A stretch of DNA of 59,352 nucleotides, from positions 7,815 to 67,166 of the forward strand of contig JAURED010000006.1 in assembly GCA_030827595.1 (NCBI GenBank). The letters run 5' to 3'. This document shows positions 11,243-19,499 of this stretch, piece after piece (within the stretch, counting starts at the first letter, position 1; every line of letters begins with the position of its first letter). The notes beneath the pieces were generated by a model. The model was not told where the DNA came from. It did no database searches and saw only the letters and a program-made list of their open reading frames with translations. Source of the DNA: Burkholderiales bacterium. Its GTDB lineage: Bacteria > Pseudomonadota > Gammaproteobacteria > Burkholderiales > Methylophilaceae. A program made the translations under genes and the position numbers.

Positions 11243-12541
11243 ATGGAACAAAAAAAAGCAAAACTAGTTTTGGAGGATGGTACCTCATTTGATCTGCCAA
11301 TTATTGAAGGCACAATGGGAAAGCCCGCCATTGATATATCAAATTTATCTCAAAATGGTTTTGTTACATATGATCCAGGCTTCATGTCAACCGCTTCATG
11401 TGATTCTGCAATTACCTATATTGATGGAGAAAATAGTACTTTACTCTATCGCGGATACCCAATCGAACAGCTCGCAGAGAATTGTGACTTTCTGGACGTC
11501 TCCTACTTATTACTGAATGGTGAACTGCCAAACCAAAATGAAAAAAATAGTTATGTGTCAGAAGTAAAAAAACATTATCTTCTGCATGATCAATTAAATA
11601 GTGTTTTTAGAGGTTTTAGACGAGACGCCCACCCTATGGCCGTAATGCAAGCTGTCGTTGCATCAAAATCAGCTTTCTATTTTGAAGAGATGAATGTTTA
11701 CAATAGAAATCATAGAAAACTATCAGCGAATCGTCTCATAGCCAAAGTCCCATCTATAGCCGCATGGAGTTATTTGTATAATTTAGGAAGGCCATTTAAC
11801 TATCCAAGGAATGATTTGGGGTACGCAGCAAATTTTCTTAATATGCTTTTTTCGAGCCCAACACACCCCTATGAAATTAATCCCATTCTTGTTAAGGCTT
11901 TTGAAAAAATTCTTATCCTTCATGCCGATCATGAACAAAATGCATCAACCTCTACCGTGAGGTTGGTTGGATCGAGTGGGGCGAACCCTTTTGCATGTAT
12001 TGCTGCTGGAATTGCATCTCTATGGGGCCCTGCTCACGGTGGTGCAAATGAGGCTACCTTAAAAATGCTGCAAGAGATTAAAAATGAAAGTCGAATCAAT
12101 GAATACATTGAGCGCGCTAAAGATAAAACAGATTCTTTTAGATTAATGGGTTTTGGCCACCGGGTTTACAGAAATAAAGATCCGAGAGCAGAAATCATGC
12201 GAAAAACCTGCCATGAAGTTTTAAGTGAACTCGGACTCGAGAATGATTCGATATTTAAATTGGCACTAAAATTAGAAAAAATTGCCTTGGAAGATGATTA
12301 CTTTGTGGAGAAAAAACTTTATCCAAATGTTGATTTTTATTCTGGAATCGTCATGAGGGCTATGGGAATACCAAATTCAATGTTCACAGCAGTCTTTGCG
12401 CTCGCAAGAACAGCAGGCTGGATAGCTCATTGGAATGAAATGTTCCTTGGTGAAAATTTAAAAATCGGCCGTCCAAGGCAAATTTATCAAGGTAAGCGAT
12501 TTAGGAATTTATCTCAAGACCGAAACGTTTCAAAAGACTAA
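11243..12541 (+). CDS. gltA: Citrate synthase (type II)
   Basis: It condenses oxaloacetate and acetyl-CoA to citrate. The 432 residues have the Gram-negative type II layout with an N-terminal beta domain. Active-site motifs are [17 protein letters not shown] and NVDFYSGI. A full-length gltA does not by itself show a complete TCA cycle, since obligate methylotrophs also keep citrate synthase for glutamate synthesis. No terminator is evident before the convergent erpA 13 bases away. Confidence 0.96.
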   Translation: MEQKKAKLVLEDGTSFDLPIIEGTMGKPAIDISNLSQNGFVTYDPGFMSTASCDSAITYIDGENSTLLYRGYPIEQLAENCDFLDVSYLLLNGELPNQNEKNSYVSEVKKHYLLHDQLNSVFRGFRRDAHPMAVMQAVVASKSAFYFEEMNVYNRNHRKLSANRLIAKVPSIAAWSYLYNLGRPFNYPRNDLGYAANFLNMLFSSPTHPYEINPILVKAFEKILILHADHEQNASTSTVRLVGSSGANPFACIAAGIASLWGPAHGGANEATLKMLQEIKNESRINEYIERAKDKTDSFRLMGFGHRVYRNKDPRAEIMRKTCHEVLSELGLENDSIFKLALKLEKIALEDDYFVEKKLYPNVDFYSGIVMRAMGIPNSMFTAVFALARTAGWIAHWNEMFLGENLKIGRPRQIYQGKRFRNLSQDRNVSKD

Positions 12542-12554
12542 TACTAATAATTAG

Positions 12555-12905
12555 CTAAACTGAAAAAGATGAACCACAACCACATGTAGTAGTTGCATTT
12601 GGATTTCTGATAACAAATTGAGATCCTTGAACATTGTCTTGATAATCTATTTCCGAACCCGTTAAATATTGAAGGCTCATGGGGTCAATTAATAGAGTCA
12701 CGTTATCTTTTGTAACTTGCGTATCATCTTCATTTACTGTTTCTTCAAATGTAAATCCATACTGAAATCCAGAACATCCTCCACCACTGACAAAGACTCT
12801 TAACTTAAGATTTGGAGATTCTTCTTCCGCTATAAGCTCTTTCACTTTATTTACAGCATTATCTGTAAAAATTAATGGATCAGGCATTTTTATTTCATTT
12901 GTCAT
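12555..12905 (-). CDS. erpA: Iron-sulfur cluster insertion protein ErpA
   Basis: This A-type carrier delivers Fe-S clusters to apo-proteins, including enzymes of isoprenoid synthesis. The three ligand cysteines are in [11 protein letters not shown] and the C-terminal CGCGSSF. The length of 116 is normal. Its start overlaps the bactofilin gene end by 11 bases. Confidence 0.94.
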   Translation of the reverse strand: MTNEIKMPDPLIFTDNAVNKVKELIAEEESPNLKLRVFVSGGGCSGFQYGFTFEETVNEDDTQVTKDNVTLLIDPMSLQYLTGSEIDYQDNVQGSQFVIRNPNATTTCGCGSSFSV

Positions 12906-13296
12906 TTTTAATCTCTTTATTGTTAATTTTTTTATTAATATTTTTCTTTTTCGTTTCTGTTAATGTGCCGTTAATTATTGCACCCGAATGCACCTCAAGA
13001 GCTCCATAAACTATATCTCCATTGACTACTGCAGTAGAGTGAAGTTCTAAAAAATCAATAGCTTCGATATTACCTTTTACTTCTCCAGCAATAATAGCTG
13101 AATCAGTTGTAATGTCTCCAATAATTTTACTCTTTGGACCCATTATCACAGATCCAGCAGATCCCTCTGCAAGGGAGAGATTACCATATAACTTTCCATC
13201 GAGTCGAATTCCACCAGAAAAACTCATACTGCCCCTGATATTCATTGTTTCATCAATAAGCGTATCAATGGAATGATTTTTTTTACGTTTGAACAA
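12895..13296 (-). CDS. Bactofilin-family cytoskeletal protein
   Basis: Bactofilins polymerise without nucleotides into filaments that place cell-wall or other machinery. The 133 residues form a right-handed beta-helix-type repeat of short hydrophobic strands ([21 protein letters not shown] onward, to about residue 115) and end in a Lys/Asn-rich tail. The order argC - coiled-coil protein - bactofilin - erpA is a familiar betaproteobacterial arrangement. Confidence 0.9.
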   Translation of the reverse strand: MFKRKKNHSIDTLIDETMNIRGSMSFSGGIRLDGKLYGNLSLAEGSAGSVIMGPKSKIIGDITTDSAIIAGEVKGNIEAIDFLELHSTAVVNGDIVYGALEVHSGAIINGTLTETKKKNINKKINNKEIKNDK

Positions 13297-13298
13297 AA

Positions 13299-13664
13299 TT
13301 ATCTCCTTTTGCCAACGATTTTTTCATAAAACAAAACCTCTTCTTGTAATTCATTATTTTCTTCTTTTAACTTTTTCAGCTCTTCATCTTTTTTACTTAT
13401 TGCTACTTCTAACATTTGATACTTTAGATTTACGGTATCTAATTCATCCTGAATAGCTGAATTATTATTTCTTAAATTATTAATTTTTAACAGATAATTT
13501 ACAGCCTCATCACCATTAAAAACTTTATAAGCGAAAAAAATAGAAAAAGAGAAAATTATCAGGACAATAAAAATATTTCTGATCCAAAAGGAGCCTACTT
13601 TAATGTTTGGCTTACCTTTAGCTAATTTAATTCTTCTTTTTCTTTGTATTTTATTTAGCATCAC
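13299..13664 (-). CDS. Membrane-anchored coiled-coil protein, unknown function
   Basis: There is a basic N-terminus, one transmembrane segment (about residues 28-47, NIFIVLIIFSFSIFFAYKVF), then a long Glu/Lys/Leu/Asn heptad-like coiled coil to the end. The topology recalls FtsB/FtsL-like bitopic proteins, but I see no specific family signature. It lies between argC (adjacent, no gap) and bactofilin (2-base gap), so it may be co-expressed with bactofilin and link it to the membrane. That role is a guess. Confidence 0.8.
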   Translation of the reverse strand: MMLNKIQRKRRIKLAKGKPNIKVGSFWIRNIFIVLIIFSFSIFFAYKVFNGDEAVNYLLKINNLRNNNSAIQDELDTVNLKYQMLEVAISKKDEELKKLKEENNELQEEVLFYEKIVGKRR

Positions 13665-14705
13665 TTAAGGACTCATTGGGATGATGTCTAGACCAACATT
13701 TTCTTCTATTCCAAACATCACATTCATATTTTGTATGGCTTGACCTGCAGCCCCTTTCACTAAATTGTCAATGGTCGACAAAATAATTAATTTATTCTTT
13801 CTTTTAAAGAAAGATATTTTACATTGATTTGACCCTCTTACAGATTTTGTTTGTGGCACCTGATCATGACCTAAAAAATTCACAAAATAAGAGGATTGAT
13901 AAAAATCTGTATACATTTTATTAATAAGCTCAACATCAGTATCCATTTTTAAATCCGCATAAATAGTTGCATAAATTCCCCTGACCATTGGCAATAAATG
14001 AGGAACAAATAGCGTATTGATTTTATTATTTCCTGTAGTGAGTTTTAAGTTTTCCTCTATCTCTGGCTCATGCCTGTGTCCACCGACTGCATAAGCGTTA
14101 AAATTATCATATGCCTCACTCATTAATAAATTAGTATCCTGTCTTTTACCTGCCCCACTGATACCAGATTTTGCATCAATGATAATTGATGATTCGTTAA
14201 TGACGTCTTTTTTTAATAGCGGAACTAATGCAAGTTGAATGGCAGTAGGATAACATCCTGGGTTAGCAATAAGTTGAGCCTCTTTAATCTTATCCCTGTT
14301 GATTTCTGTTAAACCATATACGGCTTTTTGAGCTAATTCCGGACACTCATGCTTCATTTGATACCAATTTTCCCACAAGGAGATATCTTTGATCCTAAAA
14401 TCAGCAGCTAAATCAATGATTTTCTTTCCTTGATCTAGTAAATTTTTTGCATATCTCATGGCCACTCCATTTGGAGTAGCGAAAAATACCAGGTCTGAAT
14501 GATCAAATGATACTTTTTCAGGATGAGTAAAAATTTGGTCTATTTTTCCTTCGAGAAAAGGAAAAACATCAGCTACATACTTGCCTTCATCTTGTCTTGA
14601 GGTAATTTGATCAATGGATATCTGTGGATGGTTTATTAACAGTCTTAATAATTCCGATCCCGTATACCCAGAACCCCCCATGATTGATACTTTTAGCATT
14701 TTCAT
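13665..14705 (-). CDS. argC: N-acetyl-gamma-glutamyl-phosphate reductase
   Basis: ArgC is the third step of arginine synthesis. The nucleotide-binding motif GGSGYTGSELLRLL and the catalytic cysteine in ANPGCYPTA are present, and length (346) is normal. The first two residues (MK) before MLKVSIMGG make the exact start uncertain by two codons. argH lies elsewhere in this window. Confidence 0.96.
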   Translation of the reverse strand: MKMLKVSIMGGSGYTGSELLRLLINHPQISIDQITSRQDEGKYVADVFPFLEGKIDQIFTHPEKVSFDHSDLVFFATPNGVAMRYAKNLLDQGKKIIDLAADFRIKDISLWENWYQMKHECPELAQKAVYGLTEINRDKIKEAQLIANPGCYPTAIQLALVPLLKKDVINESSIIIDAKSGISGAGKRQDTNLLMSEAYDNFNAYAVGGHRHEPEIEENLKLTTGNNKINTLFVPHLLPMVRGIYATIYADLKMDTDVELINKMYTDFYQSSYFVNFLGHDQVPQTKSVRGSNQCKISFFKRKNKLIILSTIDNLVKGAAGQAIQNMNVMFGIEENVGLDIIPMSP

Positions 14706-14730
14706 AATTTATTATAAATGATTTCCCAAA

Positions 14731-14760
14731 AAAAAAGCCGCTGTGTTTAAGCGGCTTTTC
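14731..14760 (-). terminator. Rho-independent terminator of rplM-rpsI
   Basis: AGCCGCT (14736-14742) pairs with AGCGGCT (14750-14756). On the minus strand the stem is followed by a run of nine T, so it ends the rplM-rpsI unit before argC. Confidence 0.85.
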
Positions 14761-14773
14761 AAAGAAACGATTG

Positions 14774-15166
14774 TTATCGCTTCGAGAACTGTTTACGTCT
14801 TCTCGCCTTACGTAAGCCCACTTTTTTACGTTCAACTTCGCGAGCATCACGAGTAACATATCCTGCTTTAGATAGATCTGGTTTAAGTTCAGCATCAAAA
14901 TCCATTAATGCTCTTGTTATACCGTGTCTAACTGCTCCAGCTTGCCCAGATTCACCACCGCCAGAGACATTTACTTTGATATCAAAAGTTGTTTCGTTCT
15001 TTGTTAAATCCAAAGGCTGCCTTAAAATCATCTCTGATGTAAAACGAGAAAAATATTTATCAACAGGTATACCATTAATAAGAATTTCTCCTTTACCTTG
15101 TTGCATAAATACTCGAGCAACTGAGCTTTTTCTTCTTCCTGTACCGTAATAATATTTACCAATCAT
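14774..15166 (-). CDS. rpsI: 30S ribosomal protein S9
   Basis: S9 contacts the P-site tRNA through its basic C-terminal tail. The 130 residues show [15 protein letters not shown] at the start and RRKQFSKR at the end, the signature ends of S9. It pairs with rplM 13 bases upstream. Confidence 0.98.
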   Translation of the reverse strand: MIGKYYYGTGRRKSSVARVFMQQGKGEILINGIPVDKYFSRFTSEMILRQPLDLTKNETTFDIKVNVSGGGESGQAGAVRHGITRALMDFDAELKPDLSKAGYVTRDAREVERKKVGLRKARRRKQFSKR

Positions 15167-15179
15167 ATTTATCTCTCAA

Positions 15180-15608
15180 TTATATTGTTAAAGGTTGGGG
15201 TTGTTGTGCTGAGTGCTCGTGTTTGTCCCCAACATAAATCTTCAGCTTTTTTGCCATTGCATAACCTAATGGACCTTTAGGTAGCATCCCTTTAACAGCT
15301 CTTTGCAATGCTCTGCCTGGAAACTTTTCTTGCATTTCCGTGAAAGTTGCTGAGTAAAGTCCGCCTGGGTAACCAGAATGTCTATGATAAATTTTATCTT
15401 GTGATTTATTGCCAGTTACTTTGATCTTCTCAGCATTCACAACAACGATGTAATCACCTGTGTCAACATGAGGTGTGTATATAGTCTTATGTTTGCCTCT
15501 TAGGCGATGAGCAATTGCACTCGCAAGTCTACCTAACGTGGCATCAGTGGCATCTACAAGAAACCAATCTCGTTTTACTTCATGATTTTTAGCTGAAACA
15601 GTTTTCAT
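15180..15608 (-). CDS. rplM: 50S ribosomal protein L13
   Basis: L13 is an early 50S assembly protein. The conserved region [16 protein letters not shown], the [12 protein letters not shown] motif and length 142 identify it. rplM-rpsI is a conserved two-gene operon, here with its own promoter candidate and terminator. Confidence 0.98.
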   Translation of the reverse strand: MKTVSAKNHEVKRDWFLVDATDATLGRLASAIAHRLRGKHKTIYTPHVDTGDYIVVVNAEKIKVTGNKSQDKIYHRHSGYPGGLYSATFTEMQEKFPGRALQRAVKGMLPKGPLGYAMAKKLKIYVGDKHEHSAQQPQPLTI

Positions 15609-15645
15609 CTGTCAATAATTCCAAAATTTATAAAAGAGCGTGATT

Positions 15646-15672
15646 TTATTACGTTTCATAGGGTTTTGTCAA
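15646..15672 (-). promoter_or_regulatory. Candidate sigma-70 promoter of rplM-rpsI
   Basis: On the minus strand a perfect -35 TTGACA (15667-15672) is followed 15 bases later by TAATAA (15646-15651) as a -10-like box, about 40 bases before the rplM start. The spacer is short of the 17-base ideal. Confidence 0.5.
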
Positions 15673-15699
15673 ATAATTTATATTTATTGATTCAAACAA

Positions 15700-16548
15700 C
15701 TACATTAAATATTCATAAATGATCAAAATAGTTATAATTATTCCTAAGTAATTGTTTAAGTTAAATAATTTTATATATCCATCGCTCTGTATATTTTCAT
15801 TATTTAAGTATTTTTTGACAAATAGCATCACATAAAATCCAAAAAACAAATTGAAGAAAAATATTTCTTGTTTTTCTATTAAGACTGAAAGAAATAAAAA
15901 AAATAATGCGTAACATAGGAGAATTATCGGAATGGTGTAATTCTTAAAAAATTTTGGAGAAGAATAAATTTCTATCTTTAAATCGTCTTGGTAATCCGCC
16001 ATGGCATAAATCGTATCAAAAGCGATGACCCAACAAAAATTAGCAAAAAATAATATCCAGGCTTCCAAAGGAAAAGATTGTTGAATGTGCGCATAAGCCA
16101 CTAAAATGCTAGAACTAAATGCCAGAGCCAAGAAAAATTGAGGAATAACAAACAGTCTTTTTGTGAGGGGGTATATCATTAACAGGGCTGAACACAAAAA
16201 TACTATTTTAACTGCATAGGGTTCTAAGGCTAGTAACAGACAAAGTGATAAAATTCCCAAAATAATAAAAAAAATAACCGCTCCCATTAAGGAAATTTTA
16301 TTTTGTGCTAAGGGCCTTAAACTCGTCCTTTGTACTTTGGAATCTATATTACGGTCAAAGATATCGTTAATTACACAACCTGCTGAACGAGTCAAAACAA
16401 CTCCTGCAAGAAAAATACATAAATCAAAAATTTTTAAATTACCATCACTAGCCAATAGCAATGCCCATAGTGTTGGCCAAATTAACAAAAAAATTCCAAC
16501 GGGTCTATCCAGTCTAGCTAATTTTAAATACCAAGTAATTTTATTCAT
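15700..16548 (-). CDS. ubiA: 4-hydroxybenzoate polyprenyltransferase
   Basis: UbiA attaches the polyprenyl tail to 4-hydroxybenzoate in ubiquinone synthesis, in the inner membrane. Both Asp-rich motifs are visible (NDIFDRNIDSKVQRT and DTIYAMADYQDD), with about eight or nine hydrophobic segments. I place the start at the Met before NKITWYLKLARLDRP (16548) rather than at 16584. It gives the normal family N-terminus and an 8-base overlap with ubiC. Confidence 0.93.
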   Translation of the reverse strand: MNKITWYLKLARLDRPVGIFLLIWPTLWALLLASDGNLKIFDLCIFLAGVVLTRSAGCVINDIFDRNIDSKVQRTSLRPLAQNKISLMGAVIFFIILGILSLCLLLALEPYAVKIVFLCSALLMIYPLTKRLFVIPQFFLALAFSSSILVAYAHIQQSFPLEAWILFFANFCWVIAFDTIYAMADYQDDLKIEIYSSPKFFKNYTIPIILLCYALFFLFLSVLIEKQEIFFFNLFFGFYVMLFVKKYLNNENIQSDGYIKLFNLNNYLGIIITILIIYEYLM

Positions 16549-17050
16549 AATCATAGTTATCGATATCATTAAAAAAAGCTTCAAAAAGTAATATTTTATC
16601 TTTCTTCAAATTAAAAAAAGATCGCCTAACAATTTTGATGTCGTTTAAATGATGATCGTAATTTATGAATAATTTTTTAAGAAATATTATGTTTTTAGGC
16701 TTACTGTATTGAAAATCGCTGCGAGAATAATGATTATTAAATAACATGTTTCCCAGTGATTTTGAGCTTAATTGTTTTAGCATGTAAATTAATTTTTTTG
16801 AATTTTGGATTTTTGTAATTGTTCGTGCATAAATTAAAGGTGTATCTTCAAATCCAATCAAAACATCTCGAACATAAAAGTTATTTTTTATGCCACTTTG
16901 TCGGTAAATTTTTCTTTCTGGTTTGCTGATTCTTTTACATCGACTTGATATAAGTTTTATTTCTAGATTTCCATATCGACTCAAGTGTTTTGTTAAAGAA
17001 TTTTTTGAGGAAATGATTTTTAAATATTGAAAACTTTTTTTTGTCCACAT
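16541..17050 (-). CDS. ubiC: Chorismate lyase, divergent
   Basis: UbiC cleaves chorismate to 4-hydroxybenzoate and pyruvate, the first committed ubiquinone step. Sequence similarity is weak but the key blocks remain. These are YVRDVLIG (active-site Arg), IYARTI, SLGNMLFNN, RRSFFNL and the Glu in LLFEAFF. The 169-residue length and position directly before ubiA support the call. The protein is unusually Lys/Asn-rich, in line with AT bias. Confidence 0.82.
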   Translation of the reverse strand: MWTKKSFQYLKIISSKNSLTKHLSRYGNLEIKLISSRCKRISKPERKIYRQSGIKNNFYVRDVLIGFEDTPLIYARTITKIQNSKKLIYMLKQLSSKSLGNMLFNNHYSRSDFQYSKPKNIIFLKKLFINYDHHLNDIKIVRRSFFNLKKDKILLFEAFFNDIDNYDYE

Positions 17051-17054
17051 GGAT

Positions 17055-19100
17055 TTAAATTCTTAAATAATTTTTATGTTCAAACCATAGTTTGCAATAA
17101 GACTTTGCAAAGACTTGATGCTCCTTAAGATAAGTTTCTGCATCATGATGAGCCTCCTCAACCAGATCAGCATCTTCAACTAAGTTTGCCACTTTTAAAT
17201 TTGGAATGCCACTTTGGCGAGTTCCAATCATCTCTCCTGGGCCCCTAATTCTAAGATCGTTTTCAGCAATCACAAAACCATCAATATTTTCATAGATAAT
17301 TTGAAGTCTTTCTTTAGCATTTTCAGATAGATTTTCTTTGAAAATTAAAATACATGTACTTTCTTTATGGCCACGGCCTACCCTTCCTCTTAATTGATGC
17401 AACTGTGACAATCCCATCCGCTCAGCATGTTCAATCACCATAACGGATGCATTTGGGACATCCACACCAACTTCTATGACAGTTGTGGCAACCAAAAGGT
17501 TAATTTTTTTATTGATAAAATTTTGCATTACATGATCTTTTTCCGACTCTTTCATTCTTCCATGAATGAACCCGATTTCGCTATCAGGTAAGAATTTCAC
17601 AAAATCTTCATAAGTATTTGTTACATCTTTTAAATTTAATTTATCACTTTCCTCAATAAGAGGACAAACCCAATAAATTTGATTTTGTTTCATTAATTCT
17701 TTTTTTAAAATTTCTATCAACTCAAGTCTTCGAGACTCTCTAATTAATTTTGTTTTAATTGGGATACGATTTTTTGGCATCTCCTTGATCGTGCTAACCT
17801 CAAGATCTGCAAAATAACTCATCGATAATGTTCTTGGAATGGGTGTTGCACTCATCATTAATTGATGCGGAAAATATTGACTCTTTTTACCTTTATTCAT
17901 TAAATCTAACCTTTGTTTGACGCCAAATCGATGTTGCTCATCAATAATACATAACCCCAAATTATTAAATTTTACATTTTCTTGAAATAAAGCATGTGTC
18001 CCAACAATCAAATTCACTGCTCCGTTTTCAATTTCTTCTAAAAGAGTTTTTCTTCTATTCCCTTTTACATTTCCAGTTAATAGTTCAACTTTCACATTCG
18101 TTTTACCAAACCAATCTATAAATTTTTCAAAATGTTGGTTTGCTAAAATTTCTGTCGGTGCCATAAAAGCAACTTGATAATTTTTATACAGCACATTGGT
18201 TGCAGCTAAAATAGCGACGATTGTTTTTCCTGAACCAACGTCCCCTTGAAGGAGACGGTACATACATTTTCCTGTACTCAGATCCTTTTCAATTTCTTCA
18301 ATAACATTTATCTGTGATTGCGTGAGTGAAAATGGTAACTCCGATTGAATCAATTTTTTTAAATGGTTATTTGAAGATAAAAATACTTGACTGATTTTTT
18401 GAACATTTTTATTACGAGAAAACTTCAAAAATATTTGCTGTGCCAATAACTCTGCATACTTTAAGCTTTCATGGTGGGAAGTCTTATAATGGTTTAAATC
18501 AATGATGTTTTCTATTTTTTTTGGTTTGTGAATATTGATAAAGGCATTTAATAGATCTAATTCACGCATGTTTTTAAATTTCAGGATGTACCCTTGCAGC
18601 TGACTAATAACCTCCTCACTATTTAAGGTCTTATTAATAATTTTTTGAATCATCTTTTGACCTAAACCTGCAGTTGTTGAATAAATGGGTGTATAAGTTT
18701 TTGGAAGCTCAAACATTGGTGAATCTGATACTGAAACTTCAGGATGGATCATTTCTATGCCTATCAGATTTTTTTTTACAGAGCCGTAAGCAAGCACAAA
18801 TTTTCCTGGCTGAAACTGCTTCACTTGGTTCGGATAAAAATTAACAAATCTTAAAAAAATTTGATTGTCATTGATATCTGCAATATGCACAATTAAATTT
18901 CGTCGCCCACGGAACACAATTTCACTTTTTAATATTCCGCCAGAGATCAAGCATAATTCACCATCTTGAAAATCACTGGTGTTTTTTAACTTTGTTCGAT
19001 CTTCGTATCGAACAGGGATATGCATTAACAAATCAAACCAATTAAAAATCCCTAATTTTTCAAGTAAATTTGCCTGATGATTTGTAAATAAAGACTTCAA
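17055..19100 (-). CDS. recG: ATP-dependent DNA helicase RecG
   Basis: RecG remodels stalled replication forks and branched DNA. An N-terminal OB-fold wedge domain (about 50-150) precedes the helicase core. The core has Walker A GDVGSGKT, the DEQH box in IIDEQHRFG, SATPIPRT, and motif VI QLRGRVGRG. The length of 681 is normal. It follows ridA by 3 bases. Confidence 0.96.
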   Translation of the reverse strand: MKSLFTNHQANLLEKLGIFNWFDLLMHIPVRYEDRTKLKNTSDFQDGELCLISGGILKSEIVFRGRRNLIVHIADINDNQIFLRFVNFYPNQVKQFQPGKFVLAYGSVKKNLIGIEMIHPEVSVSDSPMFELPKTYTPIYSTTAGLGQKMIQKIINKTLNSEEVISQLQGYILKFKNMRELDLLNAFINIHKPKKIENIIDLNHYKTSHHESLKYAELLAQQIFLKFSRNKNVQKISQVFLSSNNHLKKLIQSELPFSLTQSQINVIEEIEKDLSTGKCMYRLLQGDVGSGKTIVAILAATNVLYKNYQVAFMAPTEILANQHFEKFIDWFGKTNVKVELLTGNVKGNRRKTLLEEIENGAVNLIVGTHALFQENVKFNNLGLCIIDEQHRFGVKQRLDLMNKGKKSQYFPHQLMMSATPIPRTLSMSYFADLEVSTIKEMPKNRIPIKTKLIRESRRLELIEILKKELMKQNQIYWVCPLIEESDKLNLKDVTNTYEDFVKFLPDSEIGFIHGRMKESEKDHVMQNFINKKINLLVATTVIEVGVDVPNASVMVIEHAERMGLSQLHQLRGRVGRGHKESTCILIFKENLSENAKERLQIIYENIDGFVIAENDLRIRGPGEMIGTRQSGIPNLKVANLVEDADLVEEAHHDAETYLKEHQVFAKSYCKLWFEHKNYLRI

Positions 19101-19103
19101 ATG

Positions 19104-19484
19104 TTAATCAAGTACAAGAAATCCATCTGCCTCAATTAAAGCGTCTTTTGGAAGTTGGGCTACTCCAACAGCAGCTCTTGCAGGATATGGAGCCTCAAAA
19201 TATTCTTCCATAATTTGATTTACCAATGAAAAATGTTTGAGATCAGTCAAATAAATATTTAATTTTACGATATCTGCTTTATTGGCTTTTGCCGCTTTAA
19301 TGACTGATAATAAATTTTTAAAAACTTGATGGATTTGTAGCTCGATTCCATCTACCAGCTTCATGGTTTGCGGATCAAGTCCAATTTGTCCCGAAAGAAA
19401 GATCAAATTACTTTTCTTTATAGCTTGAGAATATGTTCCAATTGCTTGCGGTGCTTCGTTTGTAGATATAATTTCTTTAGTCAT
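19104..19484 (-). CDS. ridA: RidA-family enamine/imine deaminase
   Basis: RidA hydrolyses reactive enamines and imines released by PLP enzymes such as threonine dehydratase. The 126 residues show IGTYSQAIK, FLSGQIGLDP and PARAAVGVAQLPKDALIEADG, with the substrate-binding Arg in PARAAV. It lies in the spoT-ridA-recG row typical of betaproteobacteria. Confidence 0.93.
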   Translation of the reverse strand: MTKEIISTNEAPQAIGTYSQAIKKSNLIFLSGQIGLDPQTMKLVDGIELQIHQVFKNLLSVIKAAKANKADIVKLNIYLTDLKHFSLVNQIMEEYFEAPYPARAAVGVAQLPKDALIEADGFLVLD

Positions 19485-19499
19485 ACTGTGATTTTTCCA

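Noticed and set aside
14611-14898. 95-residue minus-strand ORF between argC and rpsI.
   Set aside because: It overlaps the start of argC, the terminator and the end of rpsI in another frame, and has no coding features.
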